Part shown: piece by piece, positions 1 to 6,443 of the stretch
Numbering within the stretch: the stretch's first letter is position 1
Layout of the letters: every line of letters begins with the position of its first letter
DNA from: an uncultured Collinsella sp.
Lineage (GTDB): Bacteria; Actinomycetota; Coriobacteriia; Coriobacteriales; Coriobacteriaceae
Length of the DNA: 10,322 bases
Assembly (NCBI GenBank): GCA_902464485.1
Contig: CABQJJ010000058.1
Span: 1 to 10,322, forward strand
Reading direction: 5' to 3'
Made by a program: the position numbers and the translations under genes
The notes under the pieces: generated by a model
What the model saw: the letters and a program-made list of their open reading frames with translations, nothing else
The model's database searches: none
What the model was told of the DNA's origin: nothing

Positions 1-1136
1 CGACCGGTGCGCTTGTCCATGCTGGGCTCGCAGCCGATGCGCTCGTCACCGAACATGGCCTTGTGGGCGTCGACGAGGGCCTTGACGTGCGGAGCGGTCT
101 CCTTGTTGATCCACGTGGGGAAGTAAGCCTCGGTCTCGTAGACCTCGCCGGTCCAGGACGGACGGTCGTACATGTACATGGAGACCTTCACGTCGTCGCC
201 GTACTTCTTGGCGGCCGGCAGGTTGCGGATCTCGTCCAGGCAGGACTCCCAGGTCTCACCGGCGGTCATGCGACGGTCGATGGAGATGGCGCAGGAGTCG
301 GCCACGGCGCAGCGGCTGGGGCTGGTGTAGAAGATCTGGCTGACGGTGCAGGTGCCGCGGCCCAGGAAGCGGGCGTCCTCAAAGTGCTCGGGGTTGTACT
401 TGGGGTCGAGCATCTTGACGAGGCCCTTGATGTCGGTCGACTCGTCGCAGCCGTTGTTGTTGAGGGCGCGGACGTCGGCGATGATGTCGGCCATCTTGTA
501 GATGGCGTTGTCGCCGCGGTCGGGAGCGGAGCCGTGGCAGGAGGTGCCGTGAACGTCGACGCGGATCTCCATACGGCCGCGGTGACCGCGATAGATGCCG
601 CCGTCGGTGGGCTCGGTGGAAATGACGAACTCGGGCTTAATGCCGTCCTTGTTGTAGATGTACTGCCAGCACATGCCGTCGCAGTCCTCTTCCTGGACGG
701 TGCCGACGACCATGATCTTATAGCCCTCGGGGATGAGGCCCATATCCTTCATCATCTTGGCAGCGTAGGTAGCAGAAGCCATGCCACCCTCCTGGTCGGA
801 GCCGCCGCGGCCGTAGATGATCTCGTCGGTCTCGTAGCCCTCATAGGGATCGGCGTCCCAGTTCTCGATGTTACCGATGCCGACAGTGTCGATGTGGGAG
901 TCGATGGCGATGATCTTGTCGCCCTCGCCCATAAAGCCCATAACGTTGCCCAGGCCGTCGACCTTGACCTCGTCATAGCCAAGGCTCTCCATCTCGGCCT
1001 TGATACAGGCGACAACCTCACCCTCCTCGCAAGACTCAGAGGGATGGGAGATCATAGCGCGCAGGAAGCGAGTCATATCAGCACGATGAGACTCAGCAGC
1101 AGCCTTGATAGCGTCGAAATCGAGTTCTTTAGCCAT
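1..1136 (-). CDS. ygeY: YgeY-family M20-type metallohydrolase, C-terminus cut by window edge
   Basis: About 378 codons are visible; the family is roughly 400 residues, so only the last stretch is missing. The M20 zinc-peptidase layout is clear: metal-binding SHIDTVG (H81, D83), bridging D114 in YGRGGSDQEGG, the EE pair E149/E150 in VGTVQEED, E175 in STEPTDGG, and the lid-domain HGTSCHGSAP around H201. The last His ligand would lie beyond the window. The ATG at 1136 follows an AAAGG ribosome site. An ATG at 1143 reads only four codons. Members are called selenium metabolism-linked hydrolases because of the genes they co-occur with; the true substrate is not settled, but a deacetylase or amide hydrolase on a small amino compound is likely. 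It lies downstream of dpaL, the same pairing as E. coli ygeX-ygeY, which supports a joint role in amino-acid catabolism. The family call is strong; the substrate is inference. Confidence 0.93.
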   Translation of the reverse strand, partial: MAKELDFDAIKAAAESHRADMTRFLRAMISHPSESCEEGEVVACIKAEMESLGYDEVKVDGLGNVMGFMGEGDKIIAIDSHIDTVGIGNIENWDADPYEGYETDEIIYGRGGSDQEGGMASATYAAKMMKDMGLIPEGYKIMVVGTVQEEDCDGMCWQYIYNKDGIKPEFVISTEPTDGGIYRGHRGRMEIRVDVHGTSCHGSAPDRGDNAIYKMADIIADVRALNNNGCDESTDIKGLVKMLDPKYNPEHFEDARFLGRGTCTVSQIFYTSPSRCAVADSCAISIDRRMTAGETWESCLDEIRNLPAAKKYGDDVKVSMYMYDRPSWTGEVYETEAYFPTWINKETAPHVKALVDAHKAMFGDERIGCEPSMDKRTG

Positions 1137-1172
1137 TGTTCATAACCTTTCAAACGAAGGAATCTACCTGTG

Positions 1173-1298
1173 GGGTGGCGGAGCGATACCTATTTACTCC
1201 GCTGCTCGGACAGTCCTGCGCAAGACGGAAAGCACATTAAGTGCTTTCCTTTGCGTGCGGAACTCGCGACGGAGCAAATAGGTATCGCTCCGCCTCCC
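1173..1298. repeat. Long inverted repeat with nested hairpin, MITE-like or RNA-structure element
   Basis: The arms 1177-1201 and 1270-1294 are complementary at 24 of 25 positions; both contain the core GCGATACCTATTT or its complement. They extend to 1173 and 1298 with one more mismatch. Nested inside is a perfect 9-bp stem, GGAAAGCAC (1227-1235) and GTGCTTTCC (1241-1249), with loop ATTAA. The segments between (1216-1223 and 1251-1260) also pair in part, so nearly the whole 126 bp can fold into one long hairpin. It lies between dpaL and ygeY. No transposase and no clear target-site duplication are visible. It could be a non-autonomous mobile element, a dispersed extragenic repeat, or a processing or attenuation structure in a dpaL-ygeY transcript. 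Confidence 0.8.
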
Positions 1299-1344
1299 GG
1301 GTTCATGCATCTGCAGGACATAGGGGGTCTAATAGGAATTTGGC

Positions 1345-1361
1345 GCGGCGCATTGCGCCGC
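1345..1361 (-). terminator. Possible terminator of dpaL
   Basis: A perfect 7-bp GC-rich stem, GCGGCGC and its complement with a 3-nt loop, starts 8 bases past the dpaL stop on the minus strand. The following minus-strand sequence (CCAAATTCC) has no real U-run, so termination may be leaky and allow read-through into ygeY. Confidence 0.4.
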
Positions 1362-1368
1362 CCAACGA

Positions 1369-2583
1369 TTAACAGGTCGGATACTCGCCTTCCCAGACGA
1401 TGCGGCGATACTGGTCGGGGTCCGTGTCACCTTCCGTGGAGAAGCAGAGCACGGAGCTCGTCTTGTCCAGGCCGATGAGCTCCTTGAGCTCGGCATACTC
1501 GGGGTCGAGCATGAGGGTCTCGACCAGGCCGGTGGTCACCGCGCCGGATTCGCCGGAGATAACGCGCGGGTCGCCCTTCTCGGGAGCGCCCAGGGTGCGC
1601 ATGCCGCGAGCGGTGACCCAGTCGGGGCAGGACACAAAGGCGGTGGTGTGGTTGCGCAGGATATCCCAGCCCAGAATGTTGGGCTCGCCGCAGCACAGAC
1701 CGGCCATGATGGAGGGCATGTCGCCGTCCACGATGCGCGGGTCGCCGTCGCCGGCGGCAGCGCCCTTGTACAGGCAGGCGGCAGGCGCGCACTCGACCAC
1801 AACAAAGGTCGGCGGGTTATCGGGATACAGGTTGGTGAAGTAGCCCACCACGGCGCCGGCAAGCGAGCCCACGCCAGCCTGGACAAAGACGTGCGTCGGG
1901 CGGTTGATGGCCATCTCGCGCAGCTGCTCGGCAGCCTCGGAAGCCATGGTGCCGTAGCCCTCCATGATCCAGGACGGGATCTTCTCGTAGCCCTCCCAGG
2001 CGGTGTCCTGAACGATGACGCCGCGCTCGCAGGCGTCGGCCTCGGCGGCGGCCATGCGCACGCACTCGTCGTAGTTGACCTCTTCGATGGTCACCGTTGC
2101 GCCCTCGGCGGCGATGTTATCAAAGCGAGGCTTGGTGGAACCCTTGGGCATGTGCACGACGGCCTTCTGGCCCAGCTTGTTGGCAGCCCATGCCACGCCG
2201 CGGCCATGGTTGCCGTCGGTGGCGGTAAAGAAGGTGGCCTGGCCAAAGTCCTCGGCGAGCTGATCGGAAGTCAGGTAATCGAAGGTGCAGTCGGCAACGT
2301 CCTTGCCGGTCTCGTCAGCAATGTAGTTGGCCATGGCAAATGAGCCGCCCAGAACCTTAAAGGCGTTGAGGCCAAAGCGATAGCTCTCGTCCTTAACGCA
2401 CAGGTTGGACAGACCCAGGCGCGCAGCCTGACCGTCCAGGCGGGCAAGCGGAGTGACAGTATATTGAGGGAACGACTGGTGGAAGGCGCGGGCCTTCTTC
2501 ACGTGGTCGAGGCTCATGATTCCCAAGTGCTTGTCATCGCTCTTGGGCATCGTGTTGCCCACCCACTGGATCTTATCGGCCAT
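1369..2583 (-). CDS. dpaL: Diaminopropionate ammonia-lyase (PLP-dependent)
   Basis: This 404-residue enzyme matches the DpaL/YgeX family over its whole length (family about 400). It converts 2,3-diaminopropionate to pyruvate and two ammonia in the cytosol, using pyridoxal phosphate. The Schiff-base lysine is K76 in YRFGLNAFKVLGGSFA. D123 in TATDGNHGRG and D193 in QDTAWEGY match the two catalytic aspartates known for the E. coli enzyme, and QAGVGSLAGAV (235-245) is the glycine-rich phosphate-binding loop. The ATG at 2583 has a strong AAGGAG site about 8 bases upstream. The gene runs toward ygeY and away from a PAS-HTH regulator, a layout suggesting substrate-controlled expression. No disruption is seen. 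It is distinguished from threonine deaminase and other fold-II lyases by the RFGLNAFK and QDTAWEGY signatures. Confidence 0.95.
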   Translation of the reverse strand: MADKIQWVGNTMPKSDDKHLGIMSLDHVKKARAFHQSFPQYTVTPLARLDGQAARLGLSNLCVKDESYRFGLNAFKVLGGSFAMANYIADETGKDVADCTFDYLTSDQLAEDFGQATFFTATDGNHGRGVAWAANKLGQKAVVHMPKGSTKPRFDNIAAEGATVTIEEVNYDECVRMAAAEADACERGVIVQDTAWEGYEKIPSWIMEGYGTMASEAAEQLREMAINRPTHVFVQAGVGSLAGAVVGYFTNLYPDNPPTFVVVECAPAACLYKGAAAGDGDPRIVDGDMPSIMAGLCCGEPNILGWDILRNHTTAFVSCPDWVTARGMRTLGAPEKGDPRVISGESGAVTTGLVETLMLDPEYAELKELIGLDKTSSVLCFSTEGDTDPDQYRRIVWEGEYPTC

Positions 2584-2673
2584 ACGGTGAACTCCTTAAG
2601 TCCTCTCTTGCCGGCCCCCGCATACGCGTTTCAGCCCATTCCCATTCATGCGACTGAACTTTTATGTGGATGC

Positions 2674-2843
2674 CAAACAAAAAGTTTGTTAGCACTGTTC
2701 TATCACACTTTTTGGTTGACTAACCTAATAATTTGTTTGATGCCGCAATCGGTATGTTTTTCGCCCTGAACGGTGACGAATTATCCAAGTTGTATCTTTG
2801 TTTGCGAACAGGTGTTGTTTATGGCAAAGTGTGCCCAAACAAA
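2674..2843. promoter_or_regulatory. Cluster of four CAAACAAA/TTTGTTTG sites between dpaL and the regulator
   Basis: CAAACAAA occurs at 2674-2681 and 2836-2843, and its complement TTTGTTTG at 2732-2739 and 2797-2804. Three of the four extend with a GCC-containing flank (GCCAAACAAA, GCCCAAACAAA, and GGCATCAAACAAA on the minus strand). The first site is followed by TTTGTT at 2685-2690, giving an inverted pair. Four copies of one word in a 170-bp stretch of a divergent promoter region suggest operator sites, most simply for the adjacent DauR-type regulator. I could not assign convincing -35/-10 boxes here. Confidence 0.5.
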
Positions 2844-2860
2844 TTTTTAGGAAGGCACCC

Positions 2861-3514
2861 ATGACTCCCGCACAGATTGAGTTTTATAAGCGGCTTGCAC
2901 ACGGACTTGCGCTGCAATTTGGCCCCAACTGCGAAATCGTCGTTCACGACCTGGAGACCCAGGACATGGACCATTCCATCGTGGTGATCGAGAACGGCCA
3001 CGTGAGCGGGCGAAGGCTGGGCGACGGCCCCAGCCACATTGTGCTCGAGTCCATGCACGAGGGCGCCTCCGACGTACACGACCGCACGCCGTATCTCACC
3101 AAGACCGCCGACGGCAAATTGCTTAAATCGTCGACGATCTTTATCCGCAACGACAACGGCGACCCCATTGGCATTTTGGGCATTAACTTTGACATCACGC
3201 TCATGAAGGCGTTTGAGCGCTCGCTCGATGCGTTTACCGGTATGGAGCACACGGGATACACCGAGCCCGAGCCCATCACCAAGAACATCGGCGACCTGCT
3301 CGAGGACCTGCTGCGCGAGTGCGAGCAGTATGTGGGCAAGCCCGCCCCGCTCATGACCAAAGACGAGCGCATTCGCGCCATCGGGTACCTCGACCGCCGC
3401 GGCGCCTTCCTCATCTCTAAATCGAGCGAGCGCGCCTGCGAATTCTTTGGTATCTCCAAGTACAGCTTCTACAGCTACCTCAACGAGGCAAAAGCGGCAT
3501 CGGGCGACAAATAG
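2861..3514 (+). CDS. YheO/DauR-type PAS-HTH transcriptional regulator
   Basis: From the ATG at 2861, preceded by AGGAAGG 7 bases upstream, the protein has 217 residues, the usual size for this family. Residues 1 to about 115 form a YheO-like PAS domain, with LALQFGPNCEIVVHDL, HSIVVIENGHVSGR and GDPIGILGINFDIT. Residues about 165-210 form the C-terminal DauR-like helix-turn-helix: RIRAIGYLDRRGAFLISKSS followed by the reading helix GISKYSFYSYLNEAK. P. aeruginosa DauR, of the same architecture, controls D-arginine catabolism. Divergence from dpaL suggests that this protein senses an amino-acid-type ligand through its PAS domain and controls dpaL-ygeY. The same frame stays open upstream to 2798, but that start has no ribosome site. 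The family is clear; ligand and target are inference. Confidence 0.88.
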   Translation: MTPAQIEFYKRLAHGLALQFGPNCEIVVHDLETQDMDHSIVVIENGHVSGRRLGDGPSHIVLESMHEGASDVHDRTPYLTKTADGKLLKSSTIFIRNDNGDPIGILGINFDITLMKAFERSLDAFTGMEHTGYTEPEPITKNIGDLLEDLLRECEQYVGKPAPLMTKDERIRAIGYLDRRGAFLISKSSERACEFFGISKYSFYSYLNEAKAASGDK

Positions 3515-3582
3515 CCACGGCAAATCTTCGCGACAGCACATCGCACCATCGAACCACTCCGCAATATGGGACAAAGGGGTAC

Positions 3583-3610
3583 TTCAAATTGCTACTGCAG
3601 CCCATATAAT
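3583..3610 (+). promoter_or_regulatory. Probable sigma-70 type promoter of the acidic membrane protein gene
   Basis: A perfect TATAAT sits at 3605-3610, 31 bases before the ATG at 3642. The best -35 is TTCAAA (3583-3588) with a 16-bp spacer, 4 of 6 matches to TTGACA. The -10 overlaps the right half of a 7-bp dyad, ATATGGG (3564-3570) and CCCATAT (3601-3607), which could be a regulator site or chance. Confidence 0.5.
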
Positions 3611-3641
3611 AGGCGGACGGAGCGATTGAGGGGGATGGATT

Positions 3642-4202
3642 ATGAGCGCTGCCGACACCGAGAGAGTATTTAAAAACCAAGACGACTTGCTTTCGCTTGA
3701 CGCGAAGGCTGCGGCAGAGCTTGTCACGCAAGATAAGGCTGCCGATCCGGGCGAGGATATCGCGCTGGATGAGGCCGACGAGTCCCAAGAGCTCACCGAG
3801 CCCGCAGAGGCTGCCGAGGTGGATGAGGTTTTTGAGGCTGTTGAGCCGGACGAGGCAGCGTCGTCCGACAAGGAGCCGGCTGATGCATCTGGCGACCCCG
3901 ACAGCCGCCCCGAGGACTATCTCGATATCGAACCCGACGACGAGGCTGGTGAAATCCCTGACGCCGACGATGTCGTTGAAGATGACGCGCTTGTCGAGCA
4001 GGCCCCTCCCCTAAGCCCCATCGCCATCGTCGCCCTTACCGCGACCGTTATCGTCCTGCTCGTAACGATTGGCATCGAGATCTATGGACTCGCTTCCATC
4101 AATATCAATAATGCGCATCAGGCCGCGGAGCTGGAAAACTCCAACGACAGCTACCTCGACGTCAAGGCGCTCGAAAGCGACCCCAACGTCGATAAGGGCT
4201 AG
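3642..4202 (+). CDS. Acidic single-pass membrane protein, unknown function
   Basis: I do not recognise this 186-residue protein. Residues 1-120 are a low-complexity acidic region, with 44 Asp/Glu against 6 Lys/Arg, rich in Ala and Pro and probably disordered. One hydrophobic segment spans about 126-150 (PIAIVALTATVIVLLVTIGI), followed by a 36-residue polar tail. There is no cleavable signal peptide and no Cys. The ATG at 3642 is preceded by GAGGGGG at 7 bases. It has its own promoter and a terminator after the stop, so it is probably one transcript by itself. Topology is uncertain because both flanks are acidic. Acidic tails of this type occur in actinobacterial membrane-anchored scaffold or division-associated proteins, but nothing here proves such a role. 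Confidence 0.75.
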   Translation: MSAADTERVFKNQDDLLSLDAKAAAELVTQDKAADPGEDIALDEADESQELTEPAEAAEVDEVFEAVEPDEAASSDKEPADASGDPDSRPEDYLDIEPDDEAGEIPDADDVVEDDALVEQAPPLSPIAIVALTATVIVLLVTIGIEIYGLASININNAHQAAELENSNDSYLDVKALESDPNVDKG

Positions 4203-4239
4203 GCAGAGTACAGACGCCTTGGCCCATCATCGGTCCCAA

Positions 4240-4275
4240 AACGGCGCGCACGCCATTGTTGGCGGGCGCGCCGTT
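4240..4275 (+). terminator. Hairpin terminator after the acidic membrane protein gene
   Basis: A perfect 10-bp stem, AACGGCGCGC (4240-4249) and its complement (4266-4275), continues after one mismatch into CGCC/GGCG around loop ATTGTT. It begins 37 bases after the stop at 4202. The trailing GTTATTAG is only moderately U-rich. Confidence 0.6.
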
Positions 4276-4352
4276 GTTATTAGACTCGCCGTGACACCGT
4301 ACACGCGGCGGACCCAGCGCTTTCTTCCAACAACCGACCGTTCGCATAATCG

Positions 4353-4372
4353 AATTTGTTGCTCAACAAATT
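4353..4372. promoter_or_regulatory. 20-bp palindrome, candidate operator
   Basis: AATTTGTTG (4353-4361) and CAACAAATT (4364-4372) are perfect inverted repeats around a CT centre, 88 bases before the next gene. AT-rich 9-bp arms suit a dimeric repressor of the MarR, TetR or GntR type. CATAAT (4345-4350) just upstream could be a -10 element, but no good -35 was found. Confidence 0.4.
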
Positions 4373-4416
4373 TGCAGGTAGCGTCCGTAGAATTGATTGA
4401 TGGAAGGTTTAGCAAA

Positions 4417-4440
4417 GGTTCGCTGTCGTTGCAGCGAATC
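4417..4440 (+). other. Leader hairpin upstream of the ribosome site of the 85-residue protein gene
   Basis: GGTTCGCTG (4417-4425) pairs with CAGCGAATC (4432-4440), nine pairs including one G-T wobble, with a 6-nt loop. It ends about 10 bases before the GAAAGGGA ribosome site and is followed by an A-run, so it is not a terminator on the coding strand. It may stabilise the mRNA or tune translation. Confidence 0.35.
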
Positions 4441-4459
4441 CAAAAAGAAAGGGACCATC

Positions 4460-4717
4460 ATGTTTCGCGCACCCGAGCTGCTCATCATTCTCATCTTCTT
4501 GCTGCCGTTCGCAGCCAACATCCTTGGCGTCTCGGAGCTTGTCAAAATCGCTAAGATCAAGGGCTACTATACTGACGGTGCTGGGCTCCTCTGGTTTATC
4601 GGACTTTGCGGCACAGCACTCGTGCTGGGCCTCATCGTATGCGCCCTGCCCGATCGAGCCATCCCTGCAACCCAGACGTCTTATACGCGCAATGACGACG
4701 CCCTGCCCGAGGTGTAG
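4460..4717 (+). CDS. Small two-helix membrane protein, unknown function
   Basis: This 85-residue protein has two hydrophobic segments, about 5-24 (PELLIILIFLLPFAANIL) and 41-63 (AGLLWFIGLCGTALVLGL). They are joined by a basic loop (VKIAKIKGYY), which suggests a hairpin with the loop inside the cell. The start at 4460 is chosen because GAAAGGGA lies 5 bases upstream; the frame stays open to 4397 without a ribosome site, and the extension would put the leader hairpin inside the coding region. The next gene starts 2 bases after the stop, so the two are probably co-translated. I recognise no family; it may help anchor or insert the DUF6273 protein, which is inference. Confidence 0.7.
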   Translation: MFRAPELLIILIFLLPFAANILGVSELVKIAKIKGYYTDGAGLLWFIGLCGTALVLGLIVCALPDRAIPATQTSYTRNDDALPEV

Positions 4718-4719
4718 TC

Positions 4720-6162
4720 ATGTCCAAGTACAAGGTTATCTATCGCGACGACAATCTAAGCTGGCAGGAGCTATGCCCCGTACGGATGCTTGCTATCCAG
4801 GTCGCGCGCGACACCGAGACGGGCACCTGCTTTCTTCAAACTAAACTCGTCAATGTGACAAGCCAAGCAATCAGTCGTATTGAGTTCACCATCGACCTAG
4901 CAGGCGAGGATGGAAAGACGGAGTCAGTCGACTTTACGCTTCTGGATGCCGACCTCCCAGGTGGCGAAATCCTTAGACCACAAGCAAAAAAGATCGAGCT
5001 GTCGGTAATTGCCGGTGCAAAGGCCACCGTGACAAGAGTCGACAACCAGTGCGACTTTGGCGCGGCAATCGAAATTGACAGCCCCAAGCCGCTCACGCTC
5101 AATGAAGACGAAGAATCTGAGCGCATTGTGCTTCTCCTAGAAATGGAGGCGCAGCCGGACAAATGCACGAATGCTCACGCCGACCATGACGGATGGTGGC
5201 AATGCGGCTGCGGAGCCGTCAATATTGTGCGCAGAGACTGCTGGGACTGTGGAGCAACGCACGGAAAGCTGGCAGACCTCGAAAGCGCATCCCACCTGGA
5301 AGAGTCGCGAAAAGATAGGCTTTATAGAACCAGTGCAGAGATGCTCGAATCCTATAACGTCTCGCTGCTACAGCAAGCTAAAGACAACTTTGAGGAACTT
5401 GCCAAGCTGGGATACAAAGATTCTGCGGAACGAATCATCGAGGCAGAGCAGCGTATCGCAACATCCCATAAGAAAAAGAAGCAGCTGCTCAAACGCGCCG
5501 CAATCGTGGGCGCGATCGCAGCTGTCGGCCTGATTGCATTCTCTCTCTTTGGCTTCACGCAGACAAAGGCAAAGCAAGCCGAAATTAGAGATGCTCGGAT
5601 TGGCGGAATCGTCGAACTTGGCACGTATTCGGGTGAGCTGCCCGCCTATAAAGGCACCTCTGTCGAGGGTAAACCGATTAGATGGATCGTCGTGCACAAG
5701 GATGGCGACAGGGCTCTTCTCATGACCGAGCAGATCATCGATTCGAAAGCGGTCGACGAGAGCGGCGACGTATCGGATTTTGCGTATAGCTCTCTGTATA
5801 AGTATCTGAACGCCGACTTTAAGAATCATGCGTTTTCGAGTGCCGAACGAGCCCTGCTGAAGAACGGCGTTAGCCTTCCGAGCGCCGTAGAGTTGGATAC
5901 CTATGTTTCCGACGACGACATCTTGGACGCAACATCAATCGATACGGTATCCGAATCAGAGTGGTGGACTTCGACCATAGAAGGACCCGATGAGGATGGC
6001 TGGGATTGGGACGACTGGACTTATTGGGATGAAACTGAGAGTCAACCTCTGCCCCTCTGTTGCTATGTCGACCTGCATGGCGACATCAATAATGGCGAAT
6101 ATGGCGAAACACCGGACGAAGAGCTCGGCGTGCGCCCGGCCATCTGGGTCAAGCTGAATTAG
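4720..6162 (+). CDS. Zinc-ribbon, single-pass membrane protein with C-terminal DUF6273-like domain
   Basis: This 480-residue protein has five visible parts. Residues about 1-145 are beta-rich (FLQTKLVNVTSQAISRIEFT), like the FxLyD-type or Ig-like domains that accompany zinc ribbons. Residues 159-178 are a zinc ribbon, WWQCGCGAVN then CWDCG (C162, C164, C174, C177). Residues about 216-246 are a helical repeat with the LGYKDSAERI motif seen in many gut Firmicutes proteins. A KKKKQLLKR stretch precedes one membrane segment at 258-279. Residues about 290-480 resemble DUF6273: IRWIVVHKDGDRALLMTEQ, YKYLNADFKNHAFSSAE, LPSAVELDTY, WWTST and GVRPAIWV. By the positive-inside rule, the zinc ribbon would be cytosolic and the DUF6273 part outside. 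The WWTST...GVRPA ending recalls C-type-lectin/FGE-like folds (inference). Function is unknown; binding of an external ligand or protein is possible. GAGGTG precedes the ATG. Confidence 0.8.
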   Translation: MSKYKVIYRDDNLSWQELCPVRMLAIQVARDTETGTCFLQTKLVNVTSQAISRIEFTIDLAGEDGKTESVDFTLLDADLPGGEILRPQAKKIELSVIAGAKATVTRVDNQCDFGAAIEIDSPKPLTLNEDEESERIVLLLEMEAQPDKCTNAHADHDGWWQCGCGAVNIVRRDCWDCGATHGKLADLESASHLEESRKDRLYRTSAEMLESYNVSLLQQAKDNFEELAKLGYKDSAERIIEAEQRIATSHKKKKQLLKRAAIVGAIAAVGLIAFSLFGFTQTKAKQAEIRDARIGGIVELGTYSGELPAYKGTSVEGKPIRWIVVHKDGDRALLMTEQIIDSKAVDESGDVSDFAYSSLYKYLNADFKNHAFSSAERALLKNGVSLPSAVELDTYVSDDDILDATSIDTVSESEWWTSTIEGPDEDGWDWDDWTYWDETESQPLPLCCYVDLHGDINNGEYGETPDEELGVRPAIWVKLN

Positions 6163-6224
6163 CGATTGAGTTAACTGTCCGCGTCAAAAGAAGCTACGAG
6201 GCATGCAGGTATTGCATCGAGCCA

Positions 6225-6258
6225 GCAGGGGGCTTCCGGGTTTCTGGAGGCCCCCTGC
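6225..6258 (+). terminator. Terminator of the DUF6273 gene unit
   Basis: GCAGGGGGC (6225-6233) pairs perfectly with GCCCCCTGC (6250-6258). The stem continues as TTCC/GGAG with one wobble around an 8-nt loop. It lies 63 bases after the stop. The tail CCTTTCG is weak in U, and the same hairpin would also form on the minus strand. Confidence 0.7.
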
Positions 6259-6370
6259 CCTTTCGTAAGCACGCAGCCCTACCTAGCTGACGTCACGCAG
6301 CACGACCTTTTCTCGGACAAGAACCTCAAGGCCCTTATGACGACGTCCGAACATGCAGCATCTTGTTTCC

Positions 6371-6399
6371 TGTGTCGCCCCGTGCCGCCGCGTTATAAT
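6371..6399 (+). promoter_or_regulatory. Promoter of the RHH/GIY-YIG/hsd operon
   Basis: A perfect TATAAT at 6394-6399 lies 45 bases before the first operon gene. With a 17-bp spacer the -35 would be TGTGTC (6371-6376), a poor match, so an activator or weak basal expression is possible. Transcription would start near 6406. Confidence 0.55.
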
Positions 6400-6408
6400 G
6401 CTGCAAAC

Positions 6409-6425
6409 GCATTTGTATTGCATTT
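6409..6425. repeat. Tandem GCATTT repeat, candidate operator for the RHH protein
   Basis: GCATTT occurs at 6409-6414 and 6420-6425, an 11-bp period, about one helical turn, just downstream of the predicted transcription start. TGCAAA at 6402-6407 is a near inverse partner. Ribbon-helix-helix repressors usually bind tandem short sites with such spacing, and the first gene of this operon encodes one. Autoregulation is inference. Confidence 0.35.
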
Positions 6426-6443
6426 CGAGCGATGGGAGCGCAG

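Noticed and set aside
63..1145. 360-codon open frame on the plus strand
   Set aside because: It is antisense to ygeY, whose reading frame shows all M20 motifs. The plus-strand product is a Val/Gly/Ala/Asp-rich shadow typical of high-GC genes.
2640..2700. Sigma-54 type promoter for dpaL on the minus strand (TGGCAT followed by TAAAA)
   Set aside because: The -24-like half is present but the -12 TTGC element is missing, so the match is not convincing.
2798..2860. Upstream in-frame start of the PAS-HTH regulator
   Set aside because: No ribosome site precedes it, and the extra residues do not resemble the family N-terminus. The ATG at 2861 has AGGAAGG in place.
4397..4459. Upstream in-frame start of the 85-residue membrane protein
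   Set aside because: It lacks a ribosome site and would place the leader hairpin and the GAAAGGGA site within the coding sequence.
6283..6354. 23-codon minus-strand frame from an ATG at 6354 to a TAG at 6283, with the 6225-6258 hairpin downstream
   Set aside because: The peptide looks like the tail of a gene (KGLEVLVREKVVLRDVS) and the frame stays open upstream, so a relic is possible. There is no good ribosome site and no recognised family, and it overlaps the plus-strand promoter.
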